Assembly (NCBI RefSeq): GCF_022761035.1 | Contig: NZ_JAKWJP010000001.1 | Coordinates: 744,001 to 808,000 of the forward strand | Origin: Microbacterium sp. SS28 | Lineage (GTDB): Bacteria; Actinomycetota; Actinomycetes; Actinomycetales; Microbacteriaceae | Reading direction: 5' to 3' | DNA: 64,000 nt | Shown: positions 52,453 to 61,472 of the stretch, one piece after another | Layout: each line of letters begins with the position of its first letter | Position numbering within the stretch: position 1 is the first letter of the stretch | Translations under genes and position numbers: made by a program | The notes under the pieces: generated by a model | What the model was told of the DNA's origin: nothing | Seen by the model: the letters and a program-made list of their open reading frames with translations, nothing else | Databases searched by the model: none

Positions 52453-54765
52453 ATGACCAGGCGATTCGCACGACTCAGCTCTCTGCTCGCTGCCATCGTG
52501 GCCGCGGTGCTCCTCGTGGCGGCGGTGCCCAGCGCCGCTCAGGCGGCGGCGGTGGCGCGCGTCCCCGCGTCGGCGACCGCGACGATCCCCGGCCCGGCGA
52601 CGAGCGTCGCGGCCACGAAGGACGACGCGGCCCGCACCGCGACGGTGACGTGGAAGCCGCCCACGAGCGACGGGGGCTCCCCCATCACGGGGTACCGTCT
52701 CGTGCGGCTCAGCACCGGCGGGCCCAGCATCGGATCCACGACGGTGGGACCCGGCATCCGTTCCCGGACCTTCACGAACCTCGCCCCGGGAAGCGTCTTC
52801 ATCGTCGCCGTCATCCCGCTCAACGCCGTGGGCAGCGGCCCCGCGAGGACGGCGTCGGTCACGATGGCCACGGGCACCCTCACAGCGGCGACGCCCACGA
52901 TAATGGGCGACGTGCGCGTCGCGTCGACCCTCACGGCCGAGCCTGGGGCGTGGGGCCCGCAGCCCCTCACGTACGCCTACCAGTGGTTCCGCGGGAGTTC
53001 GGCGATCACGGGAGCGGATTCGCGGACCTACGTGCCGAAGCCCGAGGACCTCGGCAAGACCCTCAAGGTGCAGGTCACCGGGTCCAAGGCCGGATATGCC
53101 TCGACGTCGAGGACGAGCGCAGCCACGGCGCCGGTGGCGGCATCCGTCTACAGCGTTCCCGGCGCTCCGCGCAATCTGCAAGCGGTCCTCGATGATTCCG
53201 GGCGCGTCGCGAGGCTGTACTGGTCGGCGCCGGCCTCCGATGGAGGATCCCCCGTCACGGAGTATCGGATCACGCGCCCCGCCGACGGCATCGAGCCCGC
53301 CGTGACCTATGTCATCCCCGCCGGAGTCACGTGGTGGCGCGACATCACACTCTCGTACGGAAAGACCTACGACCTCAGCATCGTCGCGGTCAACGCGGTC
53401 GGCGTGGGTCCCGCTGCCACGGTGCAGGTCACAACCCCGCTGGGTCTGCTCCACGGCGAGACACCCGTCATCGTGGGAGAGCCCGCCGTCGGATCCACTC
53501 TGACGGCGACACCCGGCGCCTGGTGGCCTGCGCCGGTCACGCTGAGCTACCAGTGGAACCGCAACGGCGTGCCGATCGCGGGCGCCACCGGAAGCAGCTA
53601 CACCGTCGTCGCGGACGATGCCGGCAGGGCCATCTCTGTGACGGCGACCGGCGAGAAGCCGGGCTATCCGACGAAGTCGGTCACGAGCGAGCCGCTGACG
53701 GTGCCCATGGGAGAAGGAACCGTCGTCGCGGTCGCCGCCGGCAGCGACCACTCGCTCGCGGTCACTGCGGACGGGCGTGTCTTCGCGTGGGGCAGCAACC
53801 GCGTCGGGCAGCTCGGCGACGGGACCACCGTTGAGCGACGCTCACCCGTCGTCGTCCCTGGGATCACCGGCGCCGTCGCGGTCGCGGCCGGCCAGTCCTA
53901 CTCGCTCGCGCTCACAGAGGACGGGCGCATCTACGGGTGGGGCGCCAACCTGAAGGGCCAACTCGGTGACGGCACCACCACCGGCCGGCTCTCTCCCGTG
54001 CTCGTCGCCGGAATCACTGACGCGGTCGCGGTGACCGCCGGTCTCGAGCACTCGCTCGCGCTTTCGGCGGACGGGCGCATCTACGCGTGGGGTGACAACG
54101 TCGAGGGCGCGCTCGGCGACGGAACCGACACGAACCGCCCCACCCCCGTCGTGGTCCCCGGCATCACCGATGCGATCTCGGTGAGCACGAACTACAGCCA
54201 CACCGTGGCGGTCACCGAGGATGGACGGCTGTACAACTGGGGATACTTCCCGGACGGAGGTCTCGGCGACGGCAACCCGGGGCGCTACTCGCCGGCGCAG
54301 GTCTCTGGACTCCCCTCGATCGTCTCGGCCACGGCGGGCGGCTCTCACACGCTGGCCATCGCCGCGGACGGGCGGGTCTATTCGTGGGGCGGCAACATGG
54401 ACGGTCAGCTCGGCCTCGGCAACAGAACCGACCGCTCGACGCCCGCACTGATCCCCGGCATCACCGGTGGCGTCTCCAGCGCCGCCGCCTTCCACTCGCT
54501 CGTGGTGACGGCCGACGGGCGCGCGTACGGGTTCGGCCGCAACAGCCGGGGCCAGCTCGGCGACGGCACGACCCTCGGAAAGGGATCGCCGGTCCAGGTG
54601 CTCGGCGCCACGAACTTCGTGGCGGTGGCCGTCAGTGGGGAACACTCGCTGGGAGTGACAGCCGACGGGCGCGCGTACGCGTGGGGAGTCAACGAGGTGG
54701 GGCAGCTCGGCGACGGGACCACGGTCGATCGGCGATCGCCGGTCGTCGTCCCGGGACTCGACTGA
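52453..54765 (+). CDS. Secreted RCC1 seven-repeat propeller protein with Fn3/Ig-like domains
   Basis: 770 residues. A signal peptide ends near PSAAQA (residue about 31). Two fibronectin-III-like domains (VTWKPPTSDGGSPITGYRL and LYWSAPASDGGSPVTEYRI) alternate with two Ig-like domains (TLTAEPGAWGPQPLTYAYQW and SYQWNRNGVPIAGATGSSYT). Residues about 420-770 are seven RCC1 repeats of the type VAAG..HSLAVT.DGR.YAWG.N..GQLGDGT, which would close a complete seven-bladed propeller. No anchor is seen at the C-terminus. The partner or ligand is unknown; the composition suggests an adhesin or surface-binding protein. Confidence 0.85.
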   Translation: MTRRFARLSSLLAAIVAAVLLVAAVPSAAQAAAVARVPASATATIPGPATSVAATKDDAARTATVTWKPPTSDGGSPITGYRLVRLSTGGPSIGSTTVGPGIRSRTFTNLAPGSVFIVAVIPLNAVGSGPARTASVTMATGTLTAATPTIMGDVRVASTLTAEPGAWGPQPLTYAYQWFRGSSAITGADSRTYVPKPEDLGKTLKVQVTGSKAGYASTSRTSAATAPVAASVYSVPGAPRNLQAVLDDSGRVARLYWSAPASDGGSPVTEYRITRPADGIEPAVTYVIPAGVTWWRDITLSYGKTYDLSIVAVNAVGVGPAATVQVTTPLGLLHGETPVIVGEPAVGSTLTATPGAWWPAPVTLSYQWNRNGVPIAGATGSSYTVVADDAGRAISVTATGEKPGYPTKSVTSEPLTVPMGEGTVVAVAAGSDHSLAVTADGRVFAWGSNRVGQLGDGTTVERRSPVVVPGITGAVAVAAGQSYSLALTEDGRIYGWGANLKGQLGDGTTTGRLSPVLVAGITDAVAVTAGLEHSLALSADGRIYAWGDNVEGALGDGTDTNRPTPVVVPGITDAISVSTNYSHTVAVTEDGRLYNWGYFPDGGLGDGNPGRYSPAQVSGLPSIVSATAGGSHTLAIAADGRVYSWGGNMDGQLGLGNRTDRSTPALIPGITGGVSSAAAFHSLVVTADGRAYGFGRNSRGQLGDGTTLGKGSPVQVLGATNFVAVAVSGEHSLGVTADGRAYAWGVNEVGQLGDGTTVDRRSPVVVPGLD

Positions 54766-54811
54766 CACGGGCGCCGCTCCGGGGGACCTACCGGCGACGG
54801 CCGCCCAGGCC

Positions 54812-54817
54812 TACACT
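54812..54817 (+). promoter_or_regulatory. -10 box of leaderless methyltransferase promoter
   Basis: TACACT-N7-ATG. Confidence 0.4.
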
Positions 54818-54824
54818 CGCGCGC

Positions 54825-55583
54825 ATGACGTTCGAGGTGCCCGCCGCCGCGTACGACGCCTTCATGGGCCGCTACTCGATCCCCCTCGCGGAGGAGTTCG
54901 CCGCCTTCGCCGTGCTGCCCGAGGGCGGCCGCGCACTCGACGTCGGCTGTGGCCCCGGCGCCCTGACGGCTGTGCTCGTGCGGCGCTTCGGCGAGACAGA
55001 GGTCGCAGCAGTCGACCCGTCAGCGAGCTTCGCCGCCGCGGCGGCCGCGCGTTTCCCCTGGGCGGACGTGCGCCACGGGCACGCCGAGGAGCTGCCCTTC
55101 GACGACCATGTCTTCGCCGCGACGCTCGCCCAGCTCGTCGTGCATTTCATGACGGATGCCGCCGCCGGCGTCCGCGAGATGGTGCGGGTCACGCGTCCCG
55201 GCGGTGTCGTCGCGGCCTGCGTGTGGGACTTCGAAGGCGGTCGCGCGCCGCAGTCGCGCTTCTTCGCGGCGCTCCGCGAGGCGACGGGATCCGCCGACGA
55301 CGAGAGCGACCGGGCCGGCGCGGGGCGAGGGCAGCTGGGTGCCTTTCTGCGCGAGGCCGGCTGCACCGACGTTGTCGAGGGTGAGGTCGGCATCGTTCAG
55401 TCGTTCGACGGGTTCGACGACTGGTGGCAGCCGTACACGCTCGGCGTCGCTCCCGCGGGGAAGCAGCTCGCCGCGCTCGATCAGGAAGCGCGCGAGCGCG
55501 TCCGCGAGGCAGCGCAGCGGCTCTTCCCGACCGGCCCGTTCACGGTGGGCGTCACGGCCTGGGCCGTGCGCGGCCGCGCCTGA
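54825..55583 (+). CDS. Class I SAM-dependent methyltransferase
   Basis: 252 residues of the methyltransferase 11/25 type. ALDVGCGPGALTAVLVRR binds SAM, EVAAVDPSASF gives the acidic residue at the end of strand 2, and EELPFDDHVFAATLAQLVVHF plus VTRPGGVVAACVWDF follow. The substrate is unknown. Convergent with ppk2 after 15 bases. Confidence 0.85.
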   Translation: MTFEVPAAAYDAFMGRYSIPLAEEFAAFAVLPEGGRALDVGCGPGALTAVLVRRFGETEVAAVDPSASFAAAAAARFPWADVRHGHAEELPFDDHVFAATLAQLVVHFMTDAAAGVREMVRVTRPGGVVAACVWDFEGGRAPQSRFFAALREATGSADDESDRAGAGRGQLGAFLREAGCTDVVEGEVGIVQSFDGFDDWWQPYTLGVAPAGKQLAALDQEARERVREAAQRLFPTGPFTVGVTAWAVRGRA

Positions 55584-55598
55584 GCTCGCGGGCGCGCG

Positions 55599-56462
55599 TC
55601 AGCTCGCGGCGAGCCGCGCCTTCTCGGCCTCGACGTCGAACGTCGCGAGCGGCCACTTCGGGTTGATCTCCTCGAGCGCGGCGAGCAGCAGCGCCTGCAC
55701 CGCGACCCTCGCGAACCATTTGCGGTTCGCGGGGATGACGTGCCAGGGAGCGGCATCCGTCGACGTCCGCTCGATCGCGATCTGGTACGCCTCCATGTAC
55801 TTCGGCCACAGCAGGCGCTCGTCGACGTCGCCCGGGTTGTACTTCCAGTGCTTGTCGGGACGCTCGAGCCGCCGCATGAGGCGGGACTTCTGCTCGTCGG
55901 ACGAGATGTGCAGCATGACCTTCACGACGCGGGTGCCGGCATCCGTCGTCTTCTTCTCGAAGTCGTTGATCGCGTCGTACCGACGCTCGATCTCTTCGGG
56001 CGGCGCGAATCCGCGCACGCGCGCGATGAGGACGTCCTCGTAGTGGGAGCGGTCGAAGACGCCGATGAAGCCGGGCTCGGGGAGCCGCTTCCGGATGCGC
56101 CACAGGAAGTCGTGCGCGAGCTCCTCCTCGCTCGGCTTCTTGAAGGCCGCGAGCTCGACGCCCTGCGGGTCGACCGAGCCGACGACGTGGCGGATGATCC
56201 CGCCCTTGCCCGCCGAGTCCATCGCCTGCAGGACGAGCAGCACGGAGGCGTCCGTCACCTCGGTGCGGCTTCGGGCGAAGAGACGCTCCTGCAGCTCGTC
56301 GAGCTCGGCGGCGCCCGACGTGAGATCTTCGGCGCCCTTCGACTTGCCGCCCTCGTAGCCCGGGGTCGATTCCGGATCGAGCTCGTCGAGCCGGAATCCC
56401 TCGCCCACCCGCAGCAGCTCGGACGGATCGCCCGTCCAGTACTTCTGACTCTCTGCCGTCAT
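55599..56462 (-). CDS. Polyphosphate kinase 2 family protein
   Basis: 287 residues. P-loop QAMDSAGKGGIIRHVVGSVDP, FLWRIRKRLPEPGFIGVFDRSHYEDVL and the lid FEKKTTDAGTRVVKVMLHIS are the PPK2 signature. PPK2 enzymes phosphorylate nucleoside mono- or diphosphates with polyphosphate; the class cannot be settled by eye. ATG 56462 with AGGA 7 bases upstream is preferred over 56498. It is convergent with the methyltransferase and parallel to menD. Confidence 0.9.
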   Translation of the reverse strand: MTAESQKYWTGDPSELLRVGEGFRLDELDPESTPGYEGGKSKGAEDLTSGAAELDELQERLFARSRTEVTDASVLLVLQAMDSAGKGGIIRHVVGSVDPQGVELAAFKKPSEEELAHDFLWRIRKRLPEPGFIGVFDRSHYEDVLIARVRGFAPPEEIERRYDAINDFEKKTTDAGTRVVKVMLHISSDEQKSRLMRRLERPDKHWKYNPGDVDERLLWPKYMEAYQIAIERTSTDAAPWHVIPANRKWFARVAVQALLLAALEEINPKWPLATFDVEAEKARLAAS

Positions 56463-56519
56463 CCCCTCATCCTGGCTCACGGCCATCCGCGCCGCCATGA
56501 TGAACCGAGCGAGTCGGGG

Positions 56520-58379
56520 TCAGCGCGGGAGCGGGACCTCGATGATGCGACAGCCGGTCGTCGCCGACGTGAGCGCCTGGTCGAGCGCCGTGCGCGTCGT
56601 GACGCGCTCGTACTCCCACCCGTAGGCGAGCGCGAGCTGTTCGAGATCGGCCCGGTGCGGCGTGTACAGGACGCGGTCCATCGCGTCCTCCCCCGCGACA
56701 CCCGCCACCTCGAGGCCGTCGAAGATCGTGCCGCCGCCGTCGTTGCCGACGATCACCTGGAGGCGCGGCGGGGTCTCGCCGGCCGCGAGCAGCAGTCCGC
56801 CGACGTCGTGCAGGAAGGCGAGATCGCCGAGGACGACTCGCGTGACGCCCGGGCGCCCGCCGTCCTGGCTCGCGACCGCGATGCCGAACGCCGTCGCGAT
56901 GGTGCCGTCGATGCCCGCGAGGCCGCGGTTGGCGTGCACGGGGACCTTCTTGCCGCCGAGGACCGCGTCGGCGACCCGCACGAGCCGCGACGAGCCGAAC
57001 ACGAGCCGGTCGTGCGGCCACGTCGCGCGCCAGACGGCGTCGACGAGCGCCTCGCGGTCGACGGGCGCGCGGATCGCGCCGAGCTCTGCGGCGATCGCGC
57101 CCAGGCGCTCGCTCGGGACGGCCGACGAGAGGCCGTCCGCGTCGGGGGCGGCGGGAGACAGGTCGACGGATGCCGCGCGCGAAGCCCGCATCCACAGGCC
57201 GAGCCACTCGCTGTCGGGTTCGCCGGGCTCGACGCCCACCGTGTCGAGCGGCGTCGTGGCGCCGTTGAGGTTGAGGGGCTCGCCGGGTCCGCGGAGGGCG
57301 AGCACCTCGACCTCGGGATCCGACAGAAGCGCCGCCGTCTCGCGGCTCAGCGTGGGGTGCCCGAGGACGACGACGCGCTCGATGCGTCCGCCCAGCTCGG
57401 GATCGGCGACGAGCGCGCGGTACCCGTGCACGACCTGCCGGCCGAAGCGGGCTCCGCTGACGATCTCGGCGATGAGCGGCCAGCCACCCGCATGGGCGAG
57501 GGCCTCGGCATCCGGTCCCGCGCCGGATCCCGCGATGACGACGGTGCGCGGGCCGCGCGGAAGGAGGACGGGCCTGTCCTCGGGCTCGATCGGAAGGTCG
57601 GCCTCGCCGATGCCGCCGCCGCCCTGGTACAGGGCTCCCGAGGGATCCGCCTCGGGTTCGGGCTCGACGGGCGCAGCATCCGGATCGTCGGCGGGAAGCG
57701 CTGTGAGCTCGACGACGGGGGTCGAGAGCCAGTCCGGAAGGTCGCCCGCGAGCGGCTCGCGGAACGGCAGGTTGAGGTGCACGGGCCCCGGCGAGCGCGT
57801 GCCGGCGCCGAGCGCCGCGGCGACGGCCTGCGCCGCGACGTCGCGCAGCATGAGGCTCTGCTCGGCGCCGCCCTCGGGGTCGGTCTGTTCGGGCACGGGC
57901 AGATCCGCCTCGAGGCGCACGCTCGGCGAGAACATCCCGGGCTGGCGCGTCGTCTGGTTGGCCCCGACGCCGCGCAGCTCGGGCGGGCGGTCGGCCGTCA
58001 GCAGCAGCAGCGGGACGCCCGCGTGGTGCGCCTCGAGCGAGGCCGGCAGCAGGTTCGCGACGGCGGTGCCCGACGTGCAGACGACGGCCGCCGGCATCCC
58101 GGTCTCACGGCCGATGCCGAGCGCCGTGAAGCCCGCGACGCGCTCGTCCGTGCGGACGTGAAGAGACAGGATGCCGCGCCGTTCGAGCTCGGCGGCGACG
58201 AGTGCGAGCGCCTGCGAGCGGGAGCCGGGGCTGAGGACGATATGGCGGACGCCCTCGTCGACGAGAGCGCCCAGGAGCGCCGCGGCGGCGTCGGTCGCGG
58301 GTGACGGGGTGGGGCGCGGATCGGGCGACGGCTCGTCGGGCGTCGCGACGGCGCGCTCGCCGTCGGCTTCGGGATCCAC
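56520..58379 (-). CDS. menD: 2-succinyl-5-enolpyruvyl-6-hydroxy-3-cyclohexene-1-carboxylate synthase MenD
   Basis: 619 residues of the thiamine-diphosphate family. The N-terminal pyrimidine domain contains HIVLSPGSRSQALALVAAEL, the catalytic glutamate region, AVANLLPASLEAHHAGVPLLLLTADRPPELRG, and the C-terminal ThDP domain GTIATAFGIAVASQ and VIVGNDGGGTIFDGLE. It adds succinic semialdehyde from 2-oxoglutarate to isochorismate. The GTG at 58379 lies two bases after the PLDc_N stop, so the two genes form an operon. A long acidic linker (ALPADDPDAAPVEPEPEADP) is present in the middle. Confidence 0.93.
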   Translation of the reverse strand: MDPEADGERAVATPDEPSPDPRPTPSPATDAAAALLGALVDEGVRHIVLSPGSRSQALALVAAELERRGILSLHVRTDERVAGFTALGIGRETGMPAAVVCTSGTAVANLLPASLEAHHAGVPLLLLTADRPPELRGVGANQTTRQPGMFSPSVRLEADLPVPEQTDPEGGAEQSLMLRDVAAQAVAAALGAGTRSPGPVHLNLPFREPLAGDLPDWLSTPVVELTALPADDPDAAPVEPEPEADPSGALYQGGGGIGEADLPIEPEDRPVLLPRGPRTVVIAGSGAGPDAEALAHAGGWPLIAEIVSGARFGRQVVHGYRALVADPELGGRIERVVVLGHPTLSRETAALLSDPEVEVLALRGPGEPLNLNGATTPLDTVGVEPGEPDSEWLGLWMRASRAASVDLSPAAPDADGLSSAVPSERLGAIAAELGAIRAPVDREALVDAVWRATWPHDRLVFGSSRLVRVADAVLGGKKVPVHANRGLAGIDGTIATAFGIAVASQDGGRPGVTRVVLGDLAFLHDVGGLLLAAGETPPRLQVIVGNDGGGTIFDGLEVAGVAGEDAMDRVLYTPHRADLEQLALAYGWEYERVTTRTALDQALTSATTGCRIIEVPLPR

Positions 58380-58381
58380 GG

Positions 58382-58843
58382 TCAGCCGGCGGCGCCGCGC
58401 TGACCGCGGGTGTCGTCGTCGGCTTCGGGGGCTCCCCCGCGGGTCTTCGGCTCGGGCGGCGAGGCCGTTCCGGTCGCCGACTCGGCCGGCGCGGCGCCCG
58501 CTGCGGGCGGAGTCCAGCGCGGGTCGTCATCCTCGGCATCGAGAAGCGCGAGCTCTTCTTCGAGGCGGCGGATGCGCTCGTCCTGATCGCTCACGGCGCG
58601 GATGTTGCCCAGGAATTCGGGGTCGTCGTCGGGCGCGCGACGAACGCTCGCCGCGCTGACGCGCGAGCGCCCGATGACAAGCCACAGGATGCCGCCCAGG
58701 ACGGGAAGCAGGACCACGATGAGGATCCAGACGGGCTTGGATACGCCGCGATGCCGGATGGCAGGCTGCACGGCGCAGTCGACGATGGTGAAGACCCAGA
58801 ACGCGGTCAACACCAGGGCCAGAATCAGCAGCACCCTCGGCAC
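58382..58843 (-). CDS. PLDc_N-domain membrane protein
   Basis: 153 residues from GTG 58843. Two membrane segments (RVLLILALVLTAFWVFTIVDC and KPVWILIVVLLPVLGGILWLVIG) make the PLDc_N hairpin, followed by an acidic, coiled-coil and proline-rich tail. The -10 box TAGGAT at 58851-58856 overlaps an in-frame ATG at 58852, so that ATG cannot be the start if the promoter is real; GTG 58843 is 7 bases after it. Common upstream of menD in actinobacteria; function unknown. Confidence 0.75.
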   Translation of the reverse strand: MPRVLLILALVLTAFWVFTIVDCAVQPAIRHRGVSKPVWILIVVLLPVLGGILWLVIGRSRVSAASVRRAPDDDPEFLGNIRAVSDQDERIRRLEEELALLDAEDDDPRWTPPAAGAAPAESATGTASPPEPKTRGGAPEADDDTRGQRGAAG

Positions 58844-58850
58844 AACCCCC

Positions 58851-58922
58851 ATCCTAGGCGCGTGGGCTGGACATGGCCTGGGTCCGCCCGAACCGGGGCC
58901 CGCGGACTCGCCGATTTAGGAT
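58851..58922. promoter_or_regulatory. Divergent leaderless promoters of PLDc_N/menD and DUF4229
   Basis: TAGGAT on the minus strand (58851-58856) and TAGGAT on the plus strand (58917-58922), the latter 6 bases before the DUF4229 GTG at 58929. Confidence 0.45.
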
Positions 58923-58928
58923 GAGGGT

Positions 58929-59216
58929 GTGAAAGCCCGCTCCGCCCTCTTCTACACGGTGATGCGGCTGCTCGCGTTCTTCGTGCCGTTCGCGATCCTC
59001 ATGCTCTTCCCCGTCTTCCGCGAGCTGTACTGGCTCGCGGCGCTCTTCGCGGCGCTCATCGGGCTGAGCCTCTCGCTCCTGTTCCTGCGGCGCCCCCTCG
59101 ACGAGGTGTCGGCGGGGCTCGCCGAGCGCCGGGCGCGGTCGCGTCGCGGTCCCCGCGATGAGGACGCGGAGGATGCCGCGGCCGACGCCGCGGACGGGAC
59201 GGGCGACAAGGCCTGA
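58929..59216 (+). CDS. DUF4229 membrane protein
   Basis: 95 residues: two membrane segments (TVMRLLAFFVPFAILMLFPVF and ELYWLAALFAALIGLSLSLLFL) then a charged tail with RRARSRRGPRDED. Fits DUF4229, an actinobacterial family often located between menaquinone genes. Function unknown. Convergent with menA, 36 bases apart. Confidence 0.8.
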   Translation: MKARSALFYTVMRLLAFFVPFAILMLFPVFRELYWLAALFAALIGLSLSLLFLRRPLDEVSAGLAERRARSRRGPRDEDAEDAAADAADGTGDKA

Positions 59217-59252
59217 GCCCCCGTCGCCGGGCGTGTGCGCCGGGCGCGGACG

Positions 59253-60233
59253 TCAGCCGATGAAGGCCCAGAGCAGCGCGCCGCCGTACGCGATCGACGT
59301 GAGCGACGTGAGCGCGAGCGCGACGAGGAGCTCCTTCGGCAGGCGGTAGGTCCACACGATGAGGATCGCGGGGAGCACCGCGAGCAGCGCCATGAGGGTC
59401 AGCCACGCGATCGGGTAGAACACCGCGAGGAACGCCGCGATCCCGAACGGCGCGAGCACGAAGACCGTGAAGAGGATGCGGGTCCAGCGGCGGCCGATGA
59501 GCACCGTGAGCGTGCGCTTGTGCGCCGCGCGGTCCTGATCGATGTCGCGGAGGTTGTTGGCCAGCAGCACGGCGCACGCGAGCAGACCCGCGCCGACTCC
59601 CCCGAACCACGCCTCCTGCGGCACCGAGAGCACCTGGACGTACGCCGTGCCCGCCGTCGCGACGAGCCCGAAGAACACGAAGACGAAGACCTCGCCGAGC
59701 CCGTAGTACCCGTAGGGGCGCTTGCCGCCGGTGTAGAACCAGGCCGCGACGATGCACACGGCACCGACGGCGAGGAGCCACCACTGCCCCGTGCGCACGA
59801 CGATCGCGAGGCCCGCGACCGCCGCGATGCCGAAGAACGCGAGCGCGACCGTCAGCACCGTGCGCGGCTGGGCCTTGCGGGAGGCGGTCAGTCGCGCGGG
59901 ACCGACGCGGAAGTCGTCGGTGCCGCGGATGCCGTCGCTGTAGTCGTTGGCGTAGTTGACGCCGATCTGCAGGCTCACCGACACGATGAGGCAGAACAGG
60001 GCGATGACCCAGTGGAAGAGCCCGTCGACGAGATGGGCGGCGCCCGTGCCGATGAGGATGGGCGTGACGGCGAGCGGCAGGGTCCGCAGTCGCGCGGCGC
60101 CGATCCAGTCGATCGGCTTCGCCTTCTCGATGCGACGGGGGTCGCGCGACTCGTGCACCTTCTGCGGGTTGCCCCGCGAGGGCTGCTTCTTCGGTCCCGC
60201 GCTCTTGCGGTTCTTGCTGGGGGTGCCTGCCAC
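59253..60233 (-). CDS. menA: 1,4-dihydroxy-2-naphthoate polyprenyltransferase MenA
   Basis: 326 residues of the UbiA superfamily with about nine membrane segments. The first prenyl-diphosphate Asp motif is NYANDYSDGIRGTDD and the second is LANNLRDIDQDRAAHKRTL. It attaches the polyprenyl chain to 1,4-dihydroxy-2-naphthoate at the membrane. GTG 60233 has AGGA 9 bases upstream; about 38 hydrophilic, lysine-rich residues precede the membrane part. Confidence 0.92.
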   Translation of the reverse strand: MAGTPSKNRKSAGPKKQPSRGNPQKVHESRDPRRIEKAKPIDWIGAARLRTLPLAVTPILIGTGAAHLVDGLFHWVIALFCLIVSVSLQIGVNYANDYSDGIRGTDDFRVGPARLTASRKAQPRTVLTVALAFFGIAAVAGLAIVVRTGQWWLLAVGAVCIVAAWFYTGGKRPYGYYGLGEVFVFVFFGLVATAGTAYVQVLSVPQEAWFGGVGAGLLACAVLLANNLRDIDQDRAAHKRTLTVLIGRRWTRILFTVFVLAPFGIAAFLAVFYPIAWLTLMALLAVLPAILIVWTYRLPKELLVALALTSLTSIAYGGALLWAFIG

Positions 60234-60313
60234 GAGCACACATCCTAGATGCCGCACCGATGCGCGCCGCGCAACCCCCGTGCGCGACATCCCGCCTCCG
60301 CGAGGATCGAGGC

Positions 60314-61468
60314 TCAGCGCAGCGTCGCGACGGCGCGGCGGATCGCCTCGCGATCGGGCTTTCCCGAGGGGAGCGTCGCGAGCTCGTCGACGAGCACAAG
60401 CCGGGACGGCCGCGCGTGCGCGCCGATCTCGGAGACCACGGCCGACCGGGCCTCGTCGAGCTGCACCGACTCGCTGCGCCGGAGGGCTTCGCCGCGGGGG
60501 GCGACGATGACGGATGCCTCACCCCAGCGCGCATCGGGCACCCCCACCACGACGGCCCCTGCAAGTCCCGGCACCGATCGCACGACCTTCTCGACGCGGT
60601 CGAGCGAGATGTTGACCCCGCCCGAGACGATGACGTTGTCGAGGCGGCCCCGCACGCGCAGCACGCCGTCCTCGAGGATGCCGGCGTCACCCGTGCGGTA
60701 CCAGCGGCGTCCCGCGTCGTCGCGGCGGAAGACGGCATCCGTCCCATCCGGATCCCCGAGGTAGCCGTCGGCGAGCGTCGGGCCTGTGATCTGCACCTCG
60801 CCCTCGACGATGCGCACGCCGACGCGGTCTAGCGGCTCGCCGTCGTAGACGCACCCGCCGCTCGTCTCGGTCGAGCCGTAGGTCCGGACGATGCGGGCAC
60901 CGGCCGACTGCGCGCGCTCGAGCACGACCGGAGGGAGCGCCTGGCCCCCGACGAGGATCCGCTCGAACGACCGCAGCGCGGCGCCGACCGCGGCATCCTG
61001 CTCGGCGGCGTCGAGGAGGCGCAGGAGCTGCGCCGGCACGAGCGACGTGTACGTCGGTACGCGGACGCCGCCTTCGCTCGAGGCCATCGTGAGCGCCGCG
61101 GCCGCGAACGCCTGCGGCGAGAAGGAGCCGCTCAGGATCGCCGGCTCGCGACCCGAGACGATCGCGCGCACGAGCACCTGCAGCCCCGCGACGTAGCTCG
61201 CGGGGAGCGCGAGCAGCCACGCGCCCTCGCCGATGCGGGCCGCCGTCGCGAGGGCGCTCGCCGTGAGGGCGCTGCGGCTCAGGACGACGCTCTTGGGCAC
61301 GCCCGTCGAGCCGGAGGTCGTCACGACGACGGCGGCTCCCGCCCGGACGGTGCCCGGCATCGCGCGCACCATGCCGAGACCCAGCGCGGGACCGGCGCCG
61401 TGGATGGCCGCTTTCAGTCCGCGCAGGATGTCGCGGGGGTCGTCGCCGATGACGGGTTCGAGTCTCAT
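60314..61468 (-). CDS. menE: o-succinylbenzoate-CoA ligase MenE
   Basis: 384 residues of the ANL superfamily: P-loop VVVTTSGSTGVPKSVVLS, RTYGSTETSGGC, WYRTGDAGILEDG and RLDNVIVSGGVNISLDRVE, and the C-terminal LPSGKPDREAIR with the catalytic lysine. Shorter than most ANL enzymes at the N-terminus, as usual for MenE. The ATG is 4 bases after the menB stop, with GAGG just upstream, so menB-menE are coupled. Confidence 0.92.
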   Translation of the reverse strand: MRLEPVIGDDPRDILRGLKAAIHGAGPALGLGMVRAMPGTVRAGAAVVVTTSGSTGVPKSVVLSRSALTASALATAARIGEGAWLLALPASYVAGLQVLVRAIVSGREPAILSGSFSPQAFAAAALTMASSEGGVRVPTYTSLVPAQLLRLLDAAEQDAAVGAALRSFERILVGGQALPPVVLERAQSAGARIVRTYGSTETSGGCVYDGEPLDRVGVRIVEGEVQITGPTLADGYLGDPDGTDAVFRRDDAGRRWYRTGDAGILEDGVLRVRGRLDNVIVSGGVNISLDRVEKVVRSVPGLAGAVVVGVPDARWGEASVIVAPRGEALRRSESVQLDEARSAVVSEIGAHARPSRLVLVDELATLPSGKPDREAIRRAVATLR

Positions 61469-61472
61469 GACC

